Source of the DNA: Bacteroidaceae bacterium
GTDB lineage: Bacteria; Bacteroidota; Bacteroidia; Bacteroidales; Bacteroidaceae
Direction of reading: 5' to 3'
DNA: 40,533 nt
Assembly (NCBI GenBank): GCA_017442855.1
Contig: JAFSPM010000005.1
Span: 1-40,533 of the forward strand
A program made the translations under genes and the position numbers. Numbering within the stretch: position 1 is the stretch's first letter; every line of letters starts with the position of its first letter. Shown here piece after piece: positions 1 through 7,217 of this stretch. A model generated the notes under the pieces. That model searched no databases, was not told the origin of the DNA, and worked only from the letters and a program-made list of their open reading frames with translations.

Positions 1-317
1 GTAATGACAAAATAGTCTTTCTGCTTTACCACATCCCACAACAGCCGATAAAGTGGCAGGGCCTCGGGGCGGTAACGGGCAAACCAGATGTGCTTGGCCC
101 AACAAGCCCACAATTCTTCTTCAGTCTGGAACGGATAGAACGAGGCAGCATAGAGGTCGGTAATGCCGTAACGGTCTATCCACTCACGAAACTCCCGACG
201 GAAATCCTCACCAGCATAGTCGAGTCCTGCGGCAGCAGATAGTCCTGCGCCGGCACCTATCAGCACATAGTCGGCATCGGCAATCAGTTGGCGTAGTAAT
301 TGAATCTTGTCCATCAT
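1..317 (-). CDS. Sir2-family protein, class M (macrodomain-linked sirtuin), 3' part missing
   Basis: About 105 N-terminal residues are visible and the gene runs off the left edge. Residues 20-34 carry a Rossmann NAD-binding motif of sirtuin type (I-G-A-G-A-G-L-S-A-A-A-G-L-D-Y), which departs from the canonical GAGIS..SGIPDFR in the way macrodomain-linked sirtuins do. The start is ATG at 317, overlapping the macrodomain stop by 4 nt (ATGA), which implies coupled translation. A second ATG follows at once at 314. Class-M sirtuins (SirTM) are known as protein ADP-ribosyltransferases that modify a lipoylated GcvH-like carrier, while the partner macrodomain removes the mark. Neither a GcvH-like nor an LplA-like gene is visible here; they could lie beyond the left edge. 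The family call rests on the motif plus the neighbour; the activity is inferred. Confidence 0.8.
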   Translation of the reverse strand, partial: MMDKIQLLRQLIADADYVLIGAGAGLSAAAGLDYAGEDFRREFREWIDRYGITDLYAASFYPFQTEEELWACWAKHIWFARYRPEALPLYRLLWDVVKQKDYFVI

Positions 318-1078
318 TTCACCTCTTGCAAAATATCTTTGTAAATATCATAATCCTTGTCTAAGAATACATTAAATACAATCTTCTTAACTGATTGTTT
401 AAGATGATTCTTCACCGTCTCGACAGCTATTTCTGCAGCACGCTGATTGGGAAAATTGAATACGCCAGTGGATATGCAGCAGAAAGCAATGCTGTGCAAC
501 TGGTTAGTTTCGGCTATATCCAGACACGAACGGTAGCACGATGCCAACAGCTTTTCCTGCTCCTTGGTTGGAAGAGAACCTTGGGGAATAATAGGTCCTA
601 CAGTATGGATCACATGCTTGGCTGGAAGGTTATAGCCCAGCGTTATCTTGGCTTGTCCTGTCGGTTCATCGTGCCCCTGAGCCGTCATCAGTTCATAGCA
701 TTCCTGTCGGAGTTGGATGCCTGCAGCTGAGTGAATGCAGTTGTCGATACAGTTGTGTAGCGGTGCCCAGCAACCCAGTAGCTGACTATTGGCAGCATTG
801 ACGATGGCGTCCACTTTCAGGCGGGTAATATCGCCCTGCCATAGCAACAATCCTTCTCCTTCAAGAGTAACAACACCCTTCTCCTCTGCCTGCCATTGAA
901 GTTCCTGGTCTTGTGCACGCAAGAATTCTTTAGATGCAGCGATGGGCTGACGAATGTTCATCAATGCCCGCATCATGCGTTGTTTTTCTATCAGTGTGGC
1001 AGGTATGGCATACTGCTGACCGTTGTCGGTCATCAGTTGCCGTATGATATTGTCAAGATTTTCAGCCCTATTTATCAT
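314..1078 (-). CDS. Zinc-type macrodomain protein-ADP-ribose hydrolase
   Basis: 254 aa. An alpha-helical N-terminal extension (about residues 1-65) precedes a macrodomain (about 70-254). Visible family motifs are N-A-A-N at 94-97 for ADP-ribose binding, a G-C-x4-H-N-C-I-D-N-C-I-H segment at 102-116, and I-S-T-G-V-F-N-F-P at 202-210. Cys103, His108 and Cys110 match the zinc-binding pattern of the macrodomains encoded beside class-M sirtuins. Known members hydrolyse mono-ADP-ribose from proteins. The ATG at 1078 lies inside the end of the HxlR gene (11-nt overlap) and the stop overlaps the sirtuin start, so the three genes form a tight operon. The protein has no signal peptide and should act in the cytosol. 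The family is clear; the substrate is unknown. Confidence 0.9.
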   Translation of the reverse strand: MINRAENLDNIIRQLMTDNGQQYAIPATLIEKQRMMRALMNIRQPIAASKEFLRAQDQELQWQAEEKGVVTLEGEGLLLWQGDITRLKVDAIVNAANSQLLGCWAPLHNCIDNCIHSAAGIQLRQECYELMTAQGHDEPTGQAKITLGYNLPAKHVIHTVGPIIPQGSLPTKEQEKLLASCYRSCLDIAETNQLHSIAFCCISTGVFNFPNQRAAEIAVETVKNHLKQSVKKIVFNVFLDKDYDIYKDILQEVK

Positions 1079-1418
1079 TTTCTTTAAAGTAAACCATATT
1101 ATTACGTCCCCACTCCACCAAACCGTTGATGTGTGGCATCAGCGAAACGCCCACCTCGGTCAAGGAATAATCCACTTGGATGGGCATCGTATTAATAACC
1201 GTTCGTTTCACCAAACCGTTTTGTTCCAAGTTTTTCAGCGTGGCACTCAGCATCTTCTGCGAGCAATCCAACATCTTTTTGCTCAAGTCAGAATAACGCA
1301 ATCTACCCTCCTTGCTTTGGTTAAGTTCATACAAAACCAGCATAGACCATTTATCACCAAACCGACTGATGACGTGTCTGATAGGACAACCGATATAATC
1401 AGATACTACATTCTCCAT
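1068..1418 (-). CDS. HxlR-family winged-helix transcriptional regulator
   Basis: 116 aa, the usual length for HxlR/DUF24 regulators. It has the N-terminal C-P-I-R-H-V segment (Cys11), then S-R-F-G-D-K-W-S-M-L-V-L-Y-E-L, the winged-helix core, and a C-terminal S-L-T-E-V-G-x-S-L-M-P motif. Many HxlR proteins sense electrophiles or quinones through the conserved N-terminal cysteine (family knowledge). The 3' end overlaps the macrodomain gene by 11 nt. The SDR gene lies upstream on the same strand behind a terminator, so the regulator seems to have its own promoter. By analogy with other HxlR loci it probably controls the SDR gene, itself, or both; this is inferred from position. Confidence 0.9.
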   Translation of the reverse strand: MENVVSDYIGCPIRHVISRFGDKWSMLVLYELNQSKEGRLRYSDLSKKMLDCSQKMLSATLKNLEQNGLVKRTVINTMPIQVDYSLTEVGVSLMPHINGLVEWGRNNMVYFKENDK

Positions 1419-1442
1419 AATGATTCATTATTGATTACGAAG

Positions 1443-1474
1443 CTAAGATATGAATTGTTCAGCAAAAATGCAAA
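1443..1474 (-). promoter_or_regulatory. Candidate promoter of the HxlR-macrodomain-sirtuin operon
   Basis: Reading the minus strand, TTTG (1471-1474) is followed after 20 nt by TATCTTAG (1443-1450), one mismatch from the Bacteroidota -7 consensus TAnnTTTG. It lies about 25 nt upstream of the HxlR ATG. Confidence 0.4.
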
Positions 1475-1483
1475 TGTTCCCAT

Positions 1484-1512
1484 AAAAAAGGGACACCCTT
1501 TTGAAGTGTCCC
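1484..1512 (-). terminator. Rho-independent terminator of the SDR gene
   Basis: A perfect 7-bp stem, GGGACAC (1490-1496) with GTGTCCC (1506-1512), and a 9-nt loop. On the minus strand it is followed by six T (1484-1489). It lies about 20 nt past the SDR stop and separates that gene from the HxlR operon. Confidence 0.75.
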
Positions 1513-1531
1513 CCCCATGATGATTATTGAA

Positions 1532-2194
1532 TCAATAAGCAGCAGTGAAACGCTCCTTGTGGTGATTCTCCTGCTCTAACTCGTCAACCATCGCAACGGC
1601 ATAATCCTCAACAGAGATGAAGCTCTCGCCCTTCTCGTCAAAGAGCATGTCATCCTTACCAAGACGGTACTTGCCAGTGCGGGTACCTGGCTGCAAGTTA
1701 CCCAGATTACCTGCTGGTGAGAAGAAGATCCAGTCGATGTCCTGTTCCTTCATAAGCGTGTTCAAATAGAACTCACCCAGAGACTTCACACCAGGAATCC
1801 ACTCTGCAGGCAGTGTGCCAGTGTCAATAAGACGCACACCAGGTGCAACGAAAAGCGTACCTGCACCTCCTACAATCAGCAATCGACGGACACCAGCTTG
1901 CTTTACGCCCTCTACTATTTTTGGATAGTTCTCCAACGTATCTTCATACAAGCGGGGATTTGCCCAACCTGGGTTGTAAGCAGAGATCACAGCATCCATC
2001 CCCTTCGCAATAGTTGCCAACTGAGCAGGGTTCGTTGCATCAGCCTCAACGTATGTCAGGTTTTCATTCTGCACCTTCACCTTCTTAGCGTCGCGCACAA
2101 TGGCAGTCACCTGATGACCACGGTTTAACAACTCGTTCAATAATGCAAAACCTACAAATCCTGTTGCACCAATCAATAATACATTCTTTGCCAT
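1532..2194 (-). CDS. NAD(P)-binding atypical SDR (NmrA/YwnB-like)
   Basis: 220 aa. The N-terminal G-A-T-G-F-V-G motif (residues 9-15) in the Rossmann fold, the acidic end of strand 2/3 (V-E-A-D-A-T) and the overall length match atypical short-chain dehydrogenases of the NAD(P)H-binding/NmrA-like group. No classical Y-x3-K catalytic pair stands out, as is common in this group, so the protein may be a reductase or a redox-sensing protein. No signal peptide, so cytosolic. Such genes are often next to HxlR regulators in stress-response loci (family knowledge), as here. It has its own promoter at 2236-2266 and its own terminator. Confidence 0.88.
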   Translation of the reverse strand: MAKNVLLIGATGFVGFALLNELLNRGHQVTAIVRDAKKVKVQNENLTYVEADATNPAQLATIAKGMDAVISAYNPGWANPRLYEDTLENYPKIVEGVKQAGVRRLLIVGGAGTLFVAPGVRLIDTGTLPAEWIPGVKSLGEFYLNTLMKEQDIDWIFFSPAGNLGNLQPGTRTGKYRLGKDDMLFDEKGESFISVEDYAVAMVDELEQENHHKERFTAAY

Positions 2195-2235
2195 AATTCC
2201 TATAATTTTTAGTTTGTTATTTCTTAATCACACTG

Positions 2236-2266
2236 CAAAGGTAATACGTTTTTAAACACCTGTCAA
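2236..2266 (-). promoter_or_regulatory. Promoter of the SDR gene
   Basis: On the minus strand TTG (2264-2266), 20 nt, then TACCTTTG (2236-2243), a full match to the Bacteroidota -7 consensus. The -7 box ends about 41 nt before the SDR start codon. Confidence 0.65.
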
Positions 2267-2279
2267 GAAGGCACTAAAT

Positions 2280-2304
2280 GGTAACGCACTTACCAAAAAG
2301 TAGG
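2280..2304. promoter_or_regulatory. Candidate operator upstream of the SDR promoter
   Basis: GGTAA-CGCAC-TTACC (2280-2294) is a perfect 5-bp inverted repeat, overlapped by a looser dyad TTAC..GTAG running to about 2304. It lies just upstream of the -33 box. HxlR regulators bind short dyads of this general look, so the adjacent HxlR protein is the candidate ligand. This is inference only. Confidence 0.3.
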
Positions 2305-2423
2305 AACAGTGAAGGCATGGGCATTCTCTAAAAACAACCTTAACATACATTAACCAAATTGCACAATAGGGATATTAATTCTGAAAGTTAAAGGTACTCA
2401 TGCTCGAAAAAGCATAAATTCAC

Positions 2424-2453
2424 TTGGCCTTTAGCTCACTTAATTGTATCTTT
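2424..2453 (+). promoter_or_regulatory. Bacteroidota-type promoter reading toward the TIGR04076-like fragment
   Basis: TTG (2424-2426), 19 nt, TATCTTTG (2446-2453): exact consensus and exact spacing. Transcription would begin near 2458. The TTG that could pass for a start codon of the next reading frame is therefore more likely the -33 box. Confidence 0.5.
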
Positions 2454-2454
2454 G

Positions 2455-2720
2455 TGCGTGACGAGCAGAACGACCATTTCTGGCATGGTGGTCTGAATAC
2501 TCTGGTAAAGACAACGGCAGACCCTGATACAGTGGCAGGAGGTACGAAGATGCCCCATTGCTCAGAAGCCTGGAATGCCATCTCCCGCTATATCTACACA
2601 GGCTTGCAGGGTGGCTCCATCATGAAGGGCTGGATGAAGCGTGAGAACGAAATGATCTGCTGTTGCTCTGACGGCACACGACCTGTAATCTTCAAGATTG
2701 AACGGATTGAAGAGGAATAG
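2455..2720 (+). pseudogene. TIGR04076-like small protein, 5' truncated
   Basis: The open frame ends at 2720. Its last 55-60 residues resemble the C-terminal half of TIGR04076 proteins: C-S-E-A-W-N-A-I, a G-G-S-I-M-K-G-W-M-K stretch, then C-S-D-G-T-R-P-V-I-F-K-I-E-R-I. The usual N-terminal strand (M-K-x-V-K-I-T type) is missing and nothing like it is found in the other forward frames. The first ATG in frame downstream of the promoter is at 2550, which would leave only about 56 residues. I therefore read it as a decayed gene under a still-intact promoter. The function of the family is unknown. A short expressed peptide from 2550 cannot be ruled out. Confidence 0.5.
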
Positions 2721-2737
2721 TGTGAAATGTAAATAGA

Positions 2738-2956
2738 TTACTTAAGCTCATTGTAAGCTTCATCATCCACAGGCTCTAACCACTCGTTGTTCTCCTCGCC
2801 ACTTGTCTTGATATGAGCAGTCAGGTGTTGAAACCAACTGTCTTTCTGAGCTCCATGCCAATGCTTCACTCCCTCTGGGATATCGATAACCATGCCGGAA
2901 GTGAGGGCAATGGGTTCCTTGCCCCACTCCTGATACCAGCCATTGCCCGGTACAAT
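2738..2956 (-). pseudogene. 3' fragment of a cupin gene (CMD-cupin paralogue)
   Basis: Reading from 2956 to the TAA at 2738 gives 72 codons that align almost residue for residue with the C-terminus of the CMD-cupin fusion at 9249-10307. Shared landmarks are G-W-Y-Q-E-W-G-K, the cupin motif I-P-E-G-V-K-H-W-H-G-A, D-S-W-F-Q-H-L-T and the ending E-W-L-E-P-V-D-D-E. Immediately upstream is an in-frame TAG (2957-2959), then the end of the GNAT gene. The conserved first cupin motif (the HxH histidines) and everything before it are gone, so it cannot make a working cupin. It looks like the rear end left by a rearrangement that put the GNAT gene in front. Confidence 0.85.
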
Positions 2957-2964
2957 CTATTGAA

Positions 2965-3513
2965 TTATAGAATCTTCTGGAATCGGAACATACCATCATG
3001 GTCAACATCCTCCACTCCCGCCTCTGGATCGTTGGGATCGGGATGATGGCTATTGAAGAACTCCACGATGTGAAAGCCACAACGGTTGACATAGAAATGA
3101 ATGTTTCGTTTCTCGAAATAAGGCGTCACCGTTTCCCAAACCTTCACTTCCGAATGTAACTGTTCAACAGCCATCCAAGCGGCATAGCCGATGCCTTTGC
3201 TATGAACATGAGGTGATACGAACAACAATTCCAGTTCACCCTTACATTCCTCAGGATCAACACTAATCACCACTCCACCAACCTTTCCCCCATTACAAAC
3301 GATGCGATAAGCCTCAGCATGTTCTCCATCGATAGATTGAATAATGGTTTGCCGGGAGATAATCTCGCCCTCCTCCTCAAAATGGTCATCACGCATCCCA
3401 AATTCCTGGGTTGCCCCAAACTTAAACGCCTCTTGGTTGTCACGAACAAACTGTTCTCGATCCTCTTCCTGTAACGCCACCAGCGTCACTTCCCTATTGT
3501 CTTTTGTTTTCAT
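2965..3513 (-). CDS. GNAT-family N-acetyltransferase
   Basis: 182 aa from the chosen ATG. The core L-E-L-L-F-V-S-P followed by H-S-K-G-I-G (about residues 94-109) is the strand 4/P-loop acetyl-CoA site of GNAT enzymes. The Y-F-E-K-R-N-I-H-F-Y-V-N-R-C-G-F segment further on is the usual C-terminal helix-strand. An ATG exists 18 nt upstream (3531), but the -7 promoter box ends at 3534, so that codon would sit at or before the transcription start; the ATG at 3513 is the likelier start. The substrate is unknown. Its 3' end abuts the cupin remnant, marking a recombination joint. Confidence 0.85.
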   Translation of the reverse strand: MKTKDNREVTLVALQEEDREQFVRDNQEAFKFGATQEFGMRDDHFEEEGEIISRQTIIQSIDGEHAEAYRIVCNGGKVGGVVISVDPEECKGELELLFVSPHVHSKGIGYAAWMAVEQLHSEVKVWETVTPYFEKRNIHFYVNRCGFHIVEFFNSHHPDPNDPEAGVEDVDHDGMFRFQKIL

Positions 3514-3533
3514 ACTCTTATTTTTCAACATGG

Positions 3534-3564
3534 CAAATTTAGTGATTATATCCTAAATGCCAAA
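3534..3564 (-). promoter_or_regulatory. Promoter of the GNAT gene
   Basis: On the minus strand TTTG (3561-3564), 19 nt, TAAATTTG (3534-3541): consensus boxes at consensus spacing. This decides the downstream ATG at 3513. Confidence 0.7.
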
Positions 3565-3661
3565 CATATTTTACACCAGTAGCCCATATCTGGTGACGAA
3601 TGACGAAAAGGAGAATAGAAAGCTATTCGTCCCAGCAAACGGGGCATTGGTGTAAAAGTTA

Positions 3662-3692
3662 CTTGCCAACTGAATTCATGAACATACCTTTG
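3662..3692 (+). promoter_or_regulatory. Promoter of the outer-membrane beta-barrel gene
   Basis: CTTG (3662-3665), 19 nt, TACCTTTG (3685-3692). The start codon at 3711 lies 18 nt after the -7 box, so in-frame codons upstream of it (for example 3600) cannot be used. Confidence 0.7.
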
Positions 3693-3710
3693 CACAAAAA
3701 AAACAAAGGT

Positions 3711-6164
3711 ATGAAAAAGATTGAATTTACACTCATCATGCTATTAGCAGGATTATTAAACACATTTGCACAGCAGACTTCAGTGACTGGTCTGTTACTT
3801 GACTCCATTTCCCAACAACCAGAAATGTATGCCACCATTCGCATATACAAGATTGACAAGCCAGATCAGCCTATCTCTATGGGAATCACTGATATGGAAG
3901 GACAAATTTCACAAGAAGTAACAGGTGAAGGAGAATTCAATATGCTTATCAGTTCTGTTGGCAAGACCGACATCAACAAGCATTTCACGCTGAATGGCGA
4001 GAAGAAACTTGACTTGGGTACCATATTAATTACAGATGACGTACAGATGTTAGGGGCTGTTGAGATAGTTGCCCATAAGCCTTTGGTGAAGATGGAAGCT
4101 GATAAGATGAGCTATGATGTGCAAGAAGACGTTGACTCAAAATCAAACACGGTATTGGAATTGCTACGCAAAGTGCCGATGGTGACGGTTGATGGACAAA
4201 ATAACATTACCGTAAACGGAAGTAGCAGCTTCAAAGTATATGTAAACGGGAAACCCAATACGATGATGAGCAGCAACCCCAAGCAAGTGTTTCGCAGTAT
4301 GCCTGCAAGTAACATCAAAAGCATAGAGGTTGTTACCAATCCTGGAGCGAGATACGATGCCGAAGGTGTAGGCGGTGTTTTGAATATCATTATGAAACAA
4401 ACGAAATTCAATGAGAATGAAGGACACCAGTACACGGGTAATCTACGCGCATCCTATGGCTCCACAGAGAAAGGGGTAAGTGCGTTTGTCAGTGGGCAAA
4501 AAGGCAGGTTCAACTATAGTCTGAACCTGATGAGCGAGCGGATGGATTCAAAGAACACCGAAACAGAGACTACACAAGAGCAGTTGGATAAAGCAGGAAA
4601 AACAACCATCTACAGCTATGACAAAAGCGACATGAAGTTCCCCTTCAAGATGGGAGAACTCAGTCTTGGTTACGAACTTGACTCCATGAGTTCCATCAAC
4701 GCATCGCTTTCCTACACTGCATTCAAGATGAAGCAAAACAGCAGTCCGCTGACTCGCATCACGGGCGGATATGCAGGGAGCGGATTTGAATATTTGAATC
4801 GTTCATTCTTGCAAGAACGTGAATCCTCTTTGAACATCAACCTCAATTATCAACGATTTCTTAATTCAAGTCGCACCAGCAACATACTGCTCACCTATAT
4901 GCTGGCAACAGCCCCAACCAAGACCAAGCAACAGAGCCTATTTGAGAAAAACGGCTCTACAATGATTGATCTGACAGACCGATATTCCGACGCAAAGGAG
5001 AACAACACGGAACATACGTTGCAGACCGACTATACCACTCCACTCAGTGAGCATCAGCTATTAACCACAGGCGTGAAATATGTCAATAGCAAAAACACTT
5101 CTGATGCTGCCTACTATACCAAAAAAGGAGACACATTCGTAAAAGACGACCAAAACAGTTTGAACTACCACTACCTAAACAACATACTGGCAGGCTATGC
5201 AGAATATGATGGTACTTTTGGAAAATTAAACATCAAAGGAGGCCTCAGGTATGAACACACCTGGCAGGATGTAAAATACCTCGCTGGTATGGGACAGAAT
5301 TTCACCAAGAACTACGGACATCTGGTTCCTACAGCCAGTGCCGTGTTGAACATCAGTGAAGGCCAAAACATTGGACTAAATTACAATATGCGTATCAACC
5401 GACCTGTCATCAGCCAACTTGACCCGTATGTAAACCGCACAGATCCAACATCCATCTCGTATGGAAACACTAACTTGGATGTGGAGAAAACCCATAACAT
5501 GAACATGGTTTATAACCTGTTTAACACAAAGTTCTCCCTGAACATTACCTTGCGGCATTCAATATGCAACAATGCCATAGAGCAACATAGTTTCTATCAG
5601 GATAACCTGTTGAACACCACTTATGGAAACATTGTGAAGCGACGTCAGAGCGGTCTCAACCTATATCTCAACTGGAGTATGACTAAAAACACTCGGGTAA
5701 TTGTAAACGGAGAAGCAACCTATACAGATCTACGTAGCAAGGCTCTTGACACCAAGAATCACGGCTGGTCAGGCAGCTTGATGCTTGGCGTTCAACAAAA
5801 CCTACCTTGGAACATGAAGCTTAGCACCAATTTGATTACTTCCACCAAACAATACAACCTGCAAGGATGGGAGTCAGGCTTCAATATGCTGGATGCAAGT
5901 TTAGACAAAGCATTCTTCAAAGACAAGCTCCATGTAACCCTATCTGCCGAAACAGGGATTGGTCATGGAGGAGCCATGAATATGACGCTATATAGTAAAG
6001 GAAAGGATTTCGAAACGACACAAAGGATGAGGATTCCATTACAGCAAATCAGTATAGCCGTTTCCTTCAACTTTGGAAGCAAGGCAAAGCCAAAAAATGT
6101 GGCTAAGGAAATAAGTTCACAACCTGGAACTACCAACATTTTGCAAAAAGTGAGCAGACGTTGA
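3711..6164 (+). CDS. Outer-membrane beta-barrel protein with N-terminal carboxypeptidase-regulatory-like domain (TonB-receptor-like)
   Basis: 817 aa from ATG 3711, beginning with a signal peptide (M-K-K-I-E-F-T-L-I-M-L-L...F-A-Q). A beta-sandwich of the carboxypeptidase-regulatory type follows (about residues 22-115), then a plug-like domain with S-N-T-V-L-E-L-L-R-K-V-P-M-V and the V-x-V-N-G-K-P motif. A long barrel comes next, with frequent alternating aromatic strands and N-P-G-A-R-Y-D-A-E-G-V-G-G-V-L-N-I at the plug/barrel junction. This is the architecture of the outer-membrane beta-barrel family (OMP_b-brl_3 type) common in Bacteroidota. A sensor kinase and regulator follow on the same strand, so it may be a receptor or transporter serving that system. 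The ligand is unknown. Confidence 0.88.
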   Translation: MKKIEFTLIMLLAGLLNTFAQQTSVTGLLLDSISQQPEMYATIRIYKIDKPDQPISMGITDMEGQISQEVTGEGEFNMLISSVGKTDINKHFTLNGEKKLDLGTILITDDVQMLGAVEIVAHKPLVKMEADKMSYDVQEDVDSKSNTVLELLRKVPMVTVDGQNNITVNGSSSFKVYVNGKPNTMMSSNPKQVFRSMPASNIKSIEVVTNPGARYDAEGVGGVLNIIMKQTKFNENEGHQYTGNLRASYGSTEKGVSAFVSGQKGRFNYSLNLMSERMDSKNTETETTQEQLDKAGKTTIYSYDKSDMKFPFKMGELSLGYELDSMSSINASLSYTAFKMKQNSSPLTRITGGYAGSGFEYLNRSFLQERESSLNINLNYQRFLNSSRTSNILLTYMLATAPTKTKQQSLFEKNGSTMIDLTDRYSDAKENNTEHTLQTDYTTPLSEHQLLTTGVKYVNSKNTSDAAYYTKKGDTFVKDDQNSLNYHYLNNILAGYAEYDGTFGKLNIKGGLRYEHTWQDVKYLAGMGQNFTKNYGHLVPTASAVLNISEGQNIGLNYNMRINRPVISQLDPYVNRTDPTSISYGNTNLDVEKTHNMNMVYNLFNTKFSLNITLRHSICNNAIEQHSFYQDNLLNTTYGNIVKRRQSGLNLYLNWSMTKNTRVIVNGEATYTDLRSKALDTKNHGWSGSLMLGVQQNLPWNMKLSTNLITSTKQYNLQGWESGFNMLDASLDKAFFKDKLHVTLSAETGIGHGGAMNMTLYSKGKDFETTQRMRIPLQQISIAVSFNFGSKAKPKNVAKEISSQPGTTNILQKVSRR

Positions 6165-6186
6165 GGCAATAATTAACAATAATGAC

Positions 6187-6194
6187 TATATTTG
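6187..6194 (+). promoter_or_regulatory. Possible -7 box before the histidine kinase
   Basis: TATATTTG matches the -7 consensus, but the nearest TTG (6161-6163) is 23 nt upstream. The kinase ATG at 6201 would then have an almost leaderless transcript. Co-transcription with the upstream gene is also possible. Confidence 0.3.
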
Positions 6195-6200
6195 TGCACG

Positions 6201-7208
6201 ATGACAATAAAAAAGAGAAACTTTATAGTGTTATGCATTCAGGCAGCAGTGATGGTTATACTAATCATCCTGCCTGCATTGGGTACTTATTTCACGACCC
6301 ACAACCGTCAGGAGGCAATCATTGCCTTGCAAGAATCCTTGCCTTGGTTTCTGCCTATCATTTTGGTTTATCTGGTCAATTATTATTTGCTGGTACCCTA
6401 TTTATACCAACGCAACAAGTGGCTTTTCATTTTAGCCAATGCCCTATTAATGCTATTGATGAATCTGGGATGGTATGAGGATGATTTCTATAATGAGCCT
6501 TTCTATTCCGATTATTATATATTCATCATCTTGGATTTGTTAATGAACGCCCTTTCGGCAGCATGTGCCTTGGGTGTACGCCATATCCTACGACTGCATG
6601 AAGTAGAGATACAACTGGAAGAAATGAAGCATAAGAGCATGGAAGCCGAATTGGTATGGTTGAAAAACCAGCTCAACCCCCATTTCCTCTTCAATACGTT
6701 GAACAACATCTCGAGTCTGGTTTATATCGATGCCGACCAAGCACAGGACAGCATCACCAAGCTCAGCGACCTGCTTCGCTATGCACTGTATGAGTCGAGC
6801 AAAGCGGAGGTTTCGCTATTCGATGAGGTGGATTTTATGCAAAACTATATCAGCCTGATGAAGCTACGATGCAGTGACAAGGTAAAAGTGGAAACTCATT
6901 TCGACCTTTCACAACCTAGTGTGAAGATAGCCCCCATGCTTTTCATCTCTGTTTTAGAAAATGCCTTTAAACATGGGGTAAGCACACACCAGACTTCGTT
7001 CATCCATGCATCGCTATGCGTAAACGACGACAATATTGTCTTTACTTGTGACAACAGCAACTTCCCCAAGAAAGACAAGAACCTGTCAGGTGGTGTAGGC
7101 ATAGAAAATACCCAGCGTCGTTTGGAGTTGCTTTATCCGCAACGCAGTGAGTATGTGCATACTTTGCAGGATGACATTTATCATGTGGAAATCAAAATCA
7201 AACTCTAA
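6201..7208 (+). CDS. LytS-type membrane sensor histidine kinase
   Basis: 335 aa. Four hydrophobic segments (about residues 8-30, 47-70, 73-92 and 106-127) form a bare membrane module with no recognisable extracytoplasmic sensor domain. A short coiled linker leads to the His_kinase domain: Q-L-N-P-H-F-L-F-N-T-L-N carries the phospho-accepting His161, L-E-N-A-F-K-H-G (about 252-259) is the N box, and G-G-V-G-I-E-N-T-Q-R-R-L is the G box. The start is ATG 6201 rather than TTG 6192, because that TTG is inside a -7 box. The regulator begins 9 nt after the stop, so the two are a cognate pair. The membrane segments may sense the envelope state or the preceding barrel protein. Confidence 0.92.
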   Translation: MTIKKRNFIVLCIQAAVMVILIILPALGTYFTTHNRQEAIIALQESLPWFLPIILVYLVNYYLLVPYLYQRNKWLFILANALLMLLMNLGWYEDDFYNEPFYSDYYIFIILDLLMNALSAACALGVRHILRLHEVEIQLEEMKHKSMEAELVWLKNQLNPHFLFNTLNNISSLVYIDADQAQDSITKLSDLLRYALYESSKAEVSLFDEVDFMQNYISLMKLRCSDKVKVETHFDLSQPSVKIAPMLFISVLENAFKHGVSTHQTSFIHASLCVNDDNIVFTCDNSNFPKKDKNLSGGVGIENTQRRLELLYPQRSEYVHTLQDDIYHVEIKIKL

Positions 7209-7217
7209 TATCGCACT

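Noticed and set aside
1023-1520. 165-codon plus-strand open frame
   Set aside because: It is antisense to the HxlR gene and its terminator, has no family motif and no promoter.
2763-3092. 109-codon minus-strand open frame
   Set aside because: Out of frame with both the cupin remnant and the GNAT gene; the in-frame remnant explains the coding look of this stretch.
3600-3710. Upstream in-frame start for the outer-membrane barrel protein
   Set aside because: The signal peptide begins at 3711 and the promoter boxes lie between 3662 and 3692.
6192-6194. TTG as start codon of the histidine kinase
   Set aside because: It lies within a TATATTTG -7 box; the ATG at 6201 is preferred.
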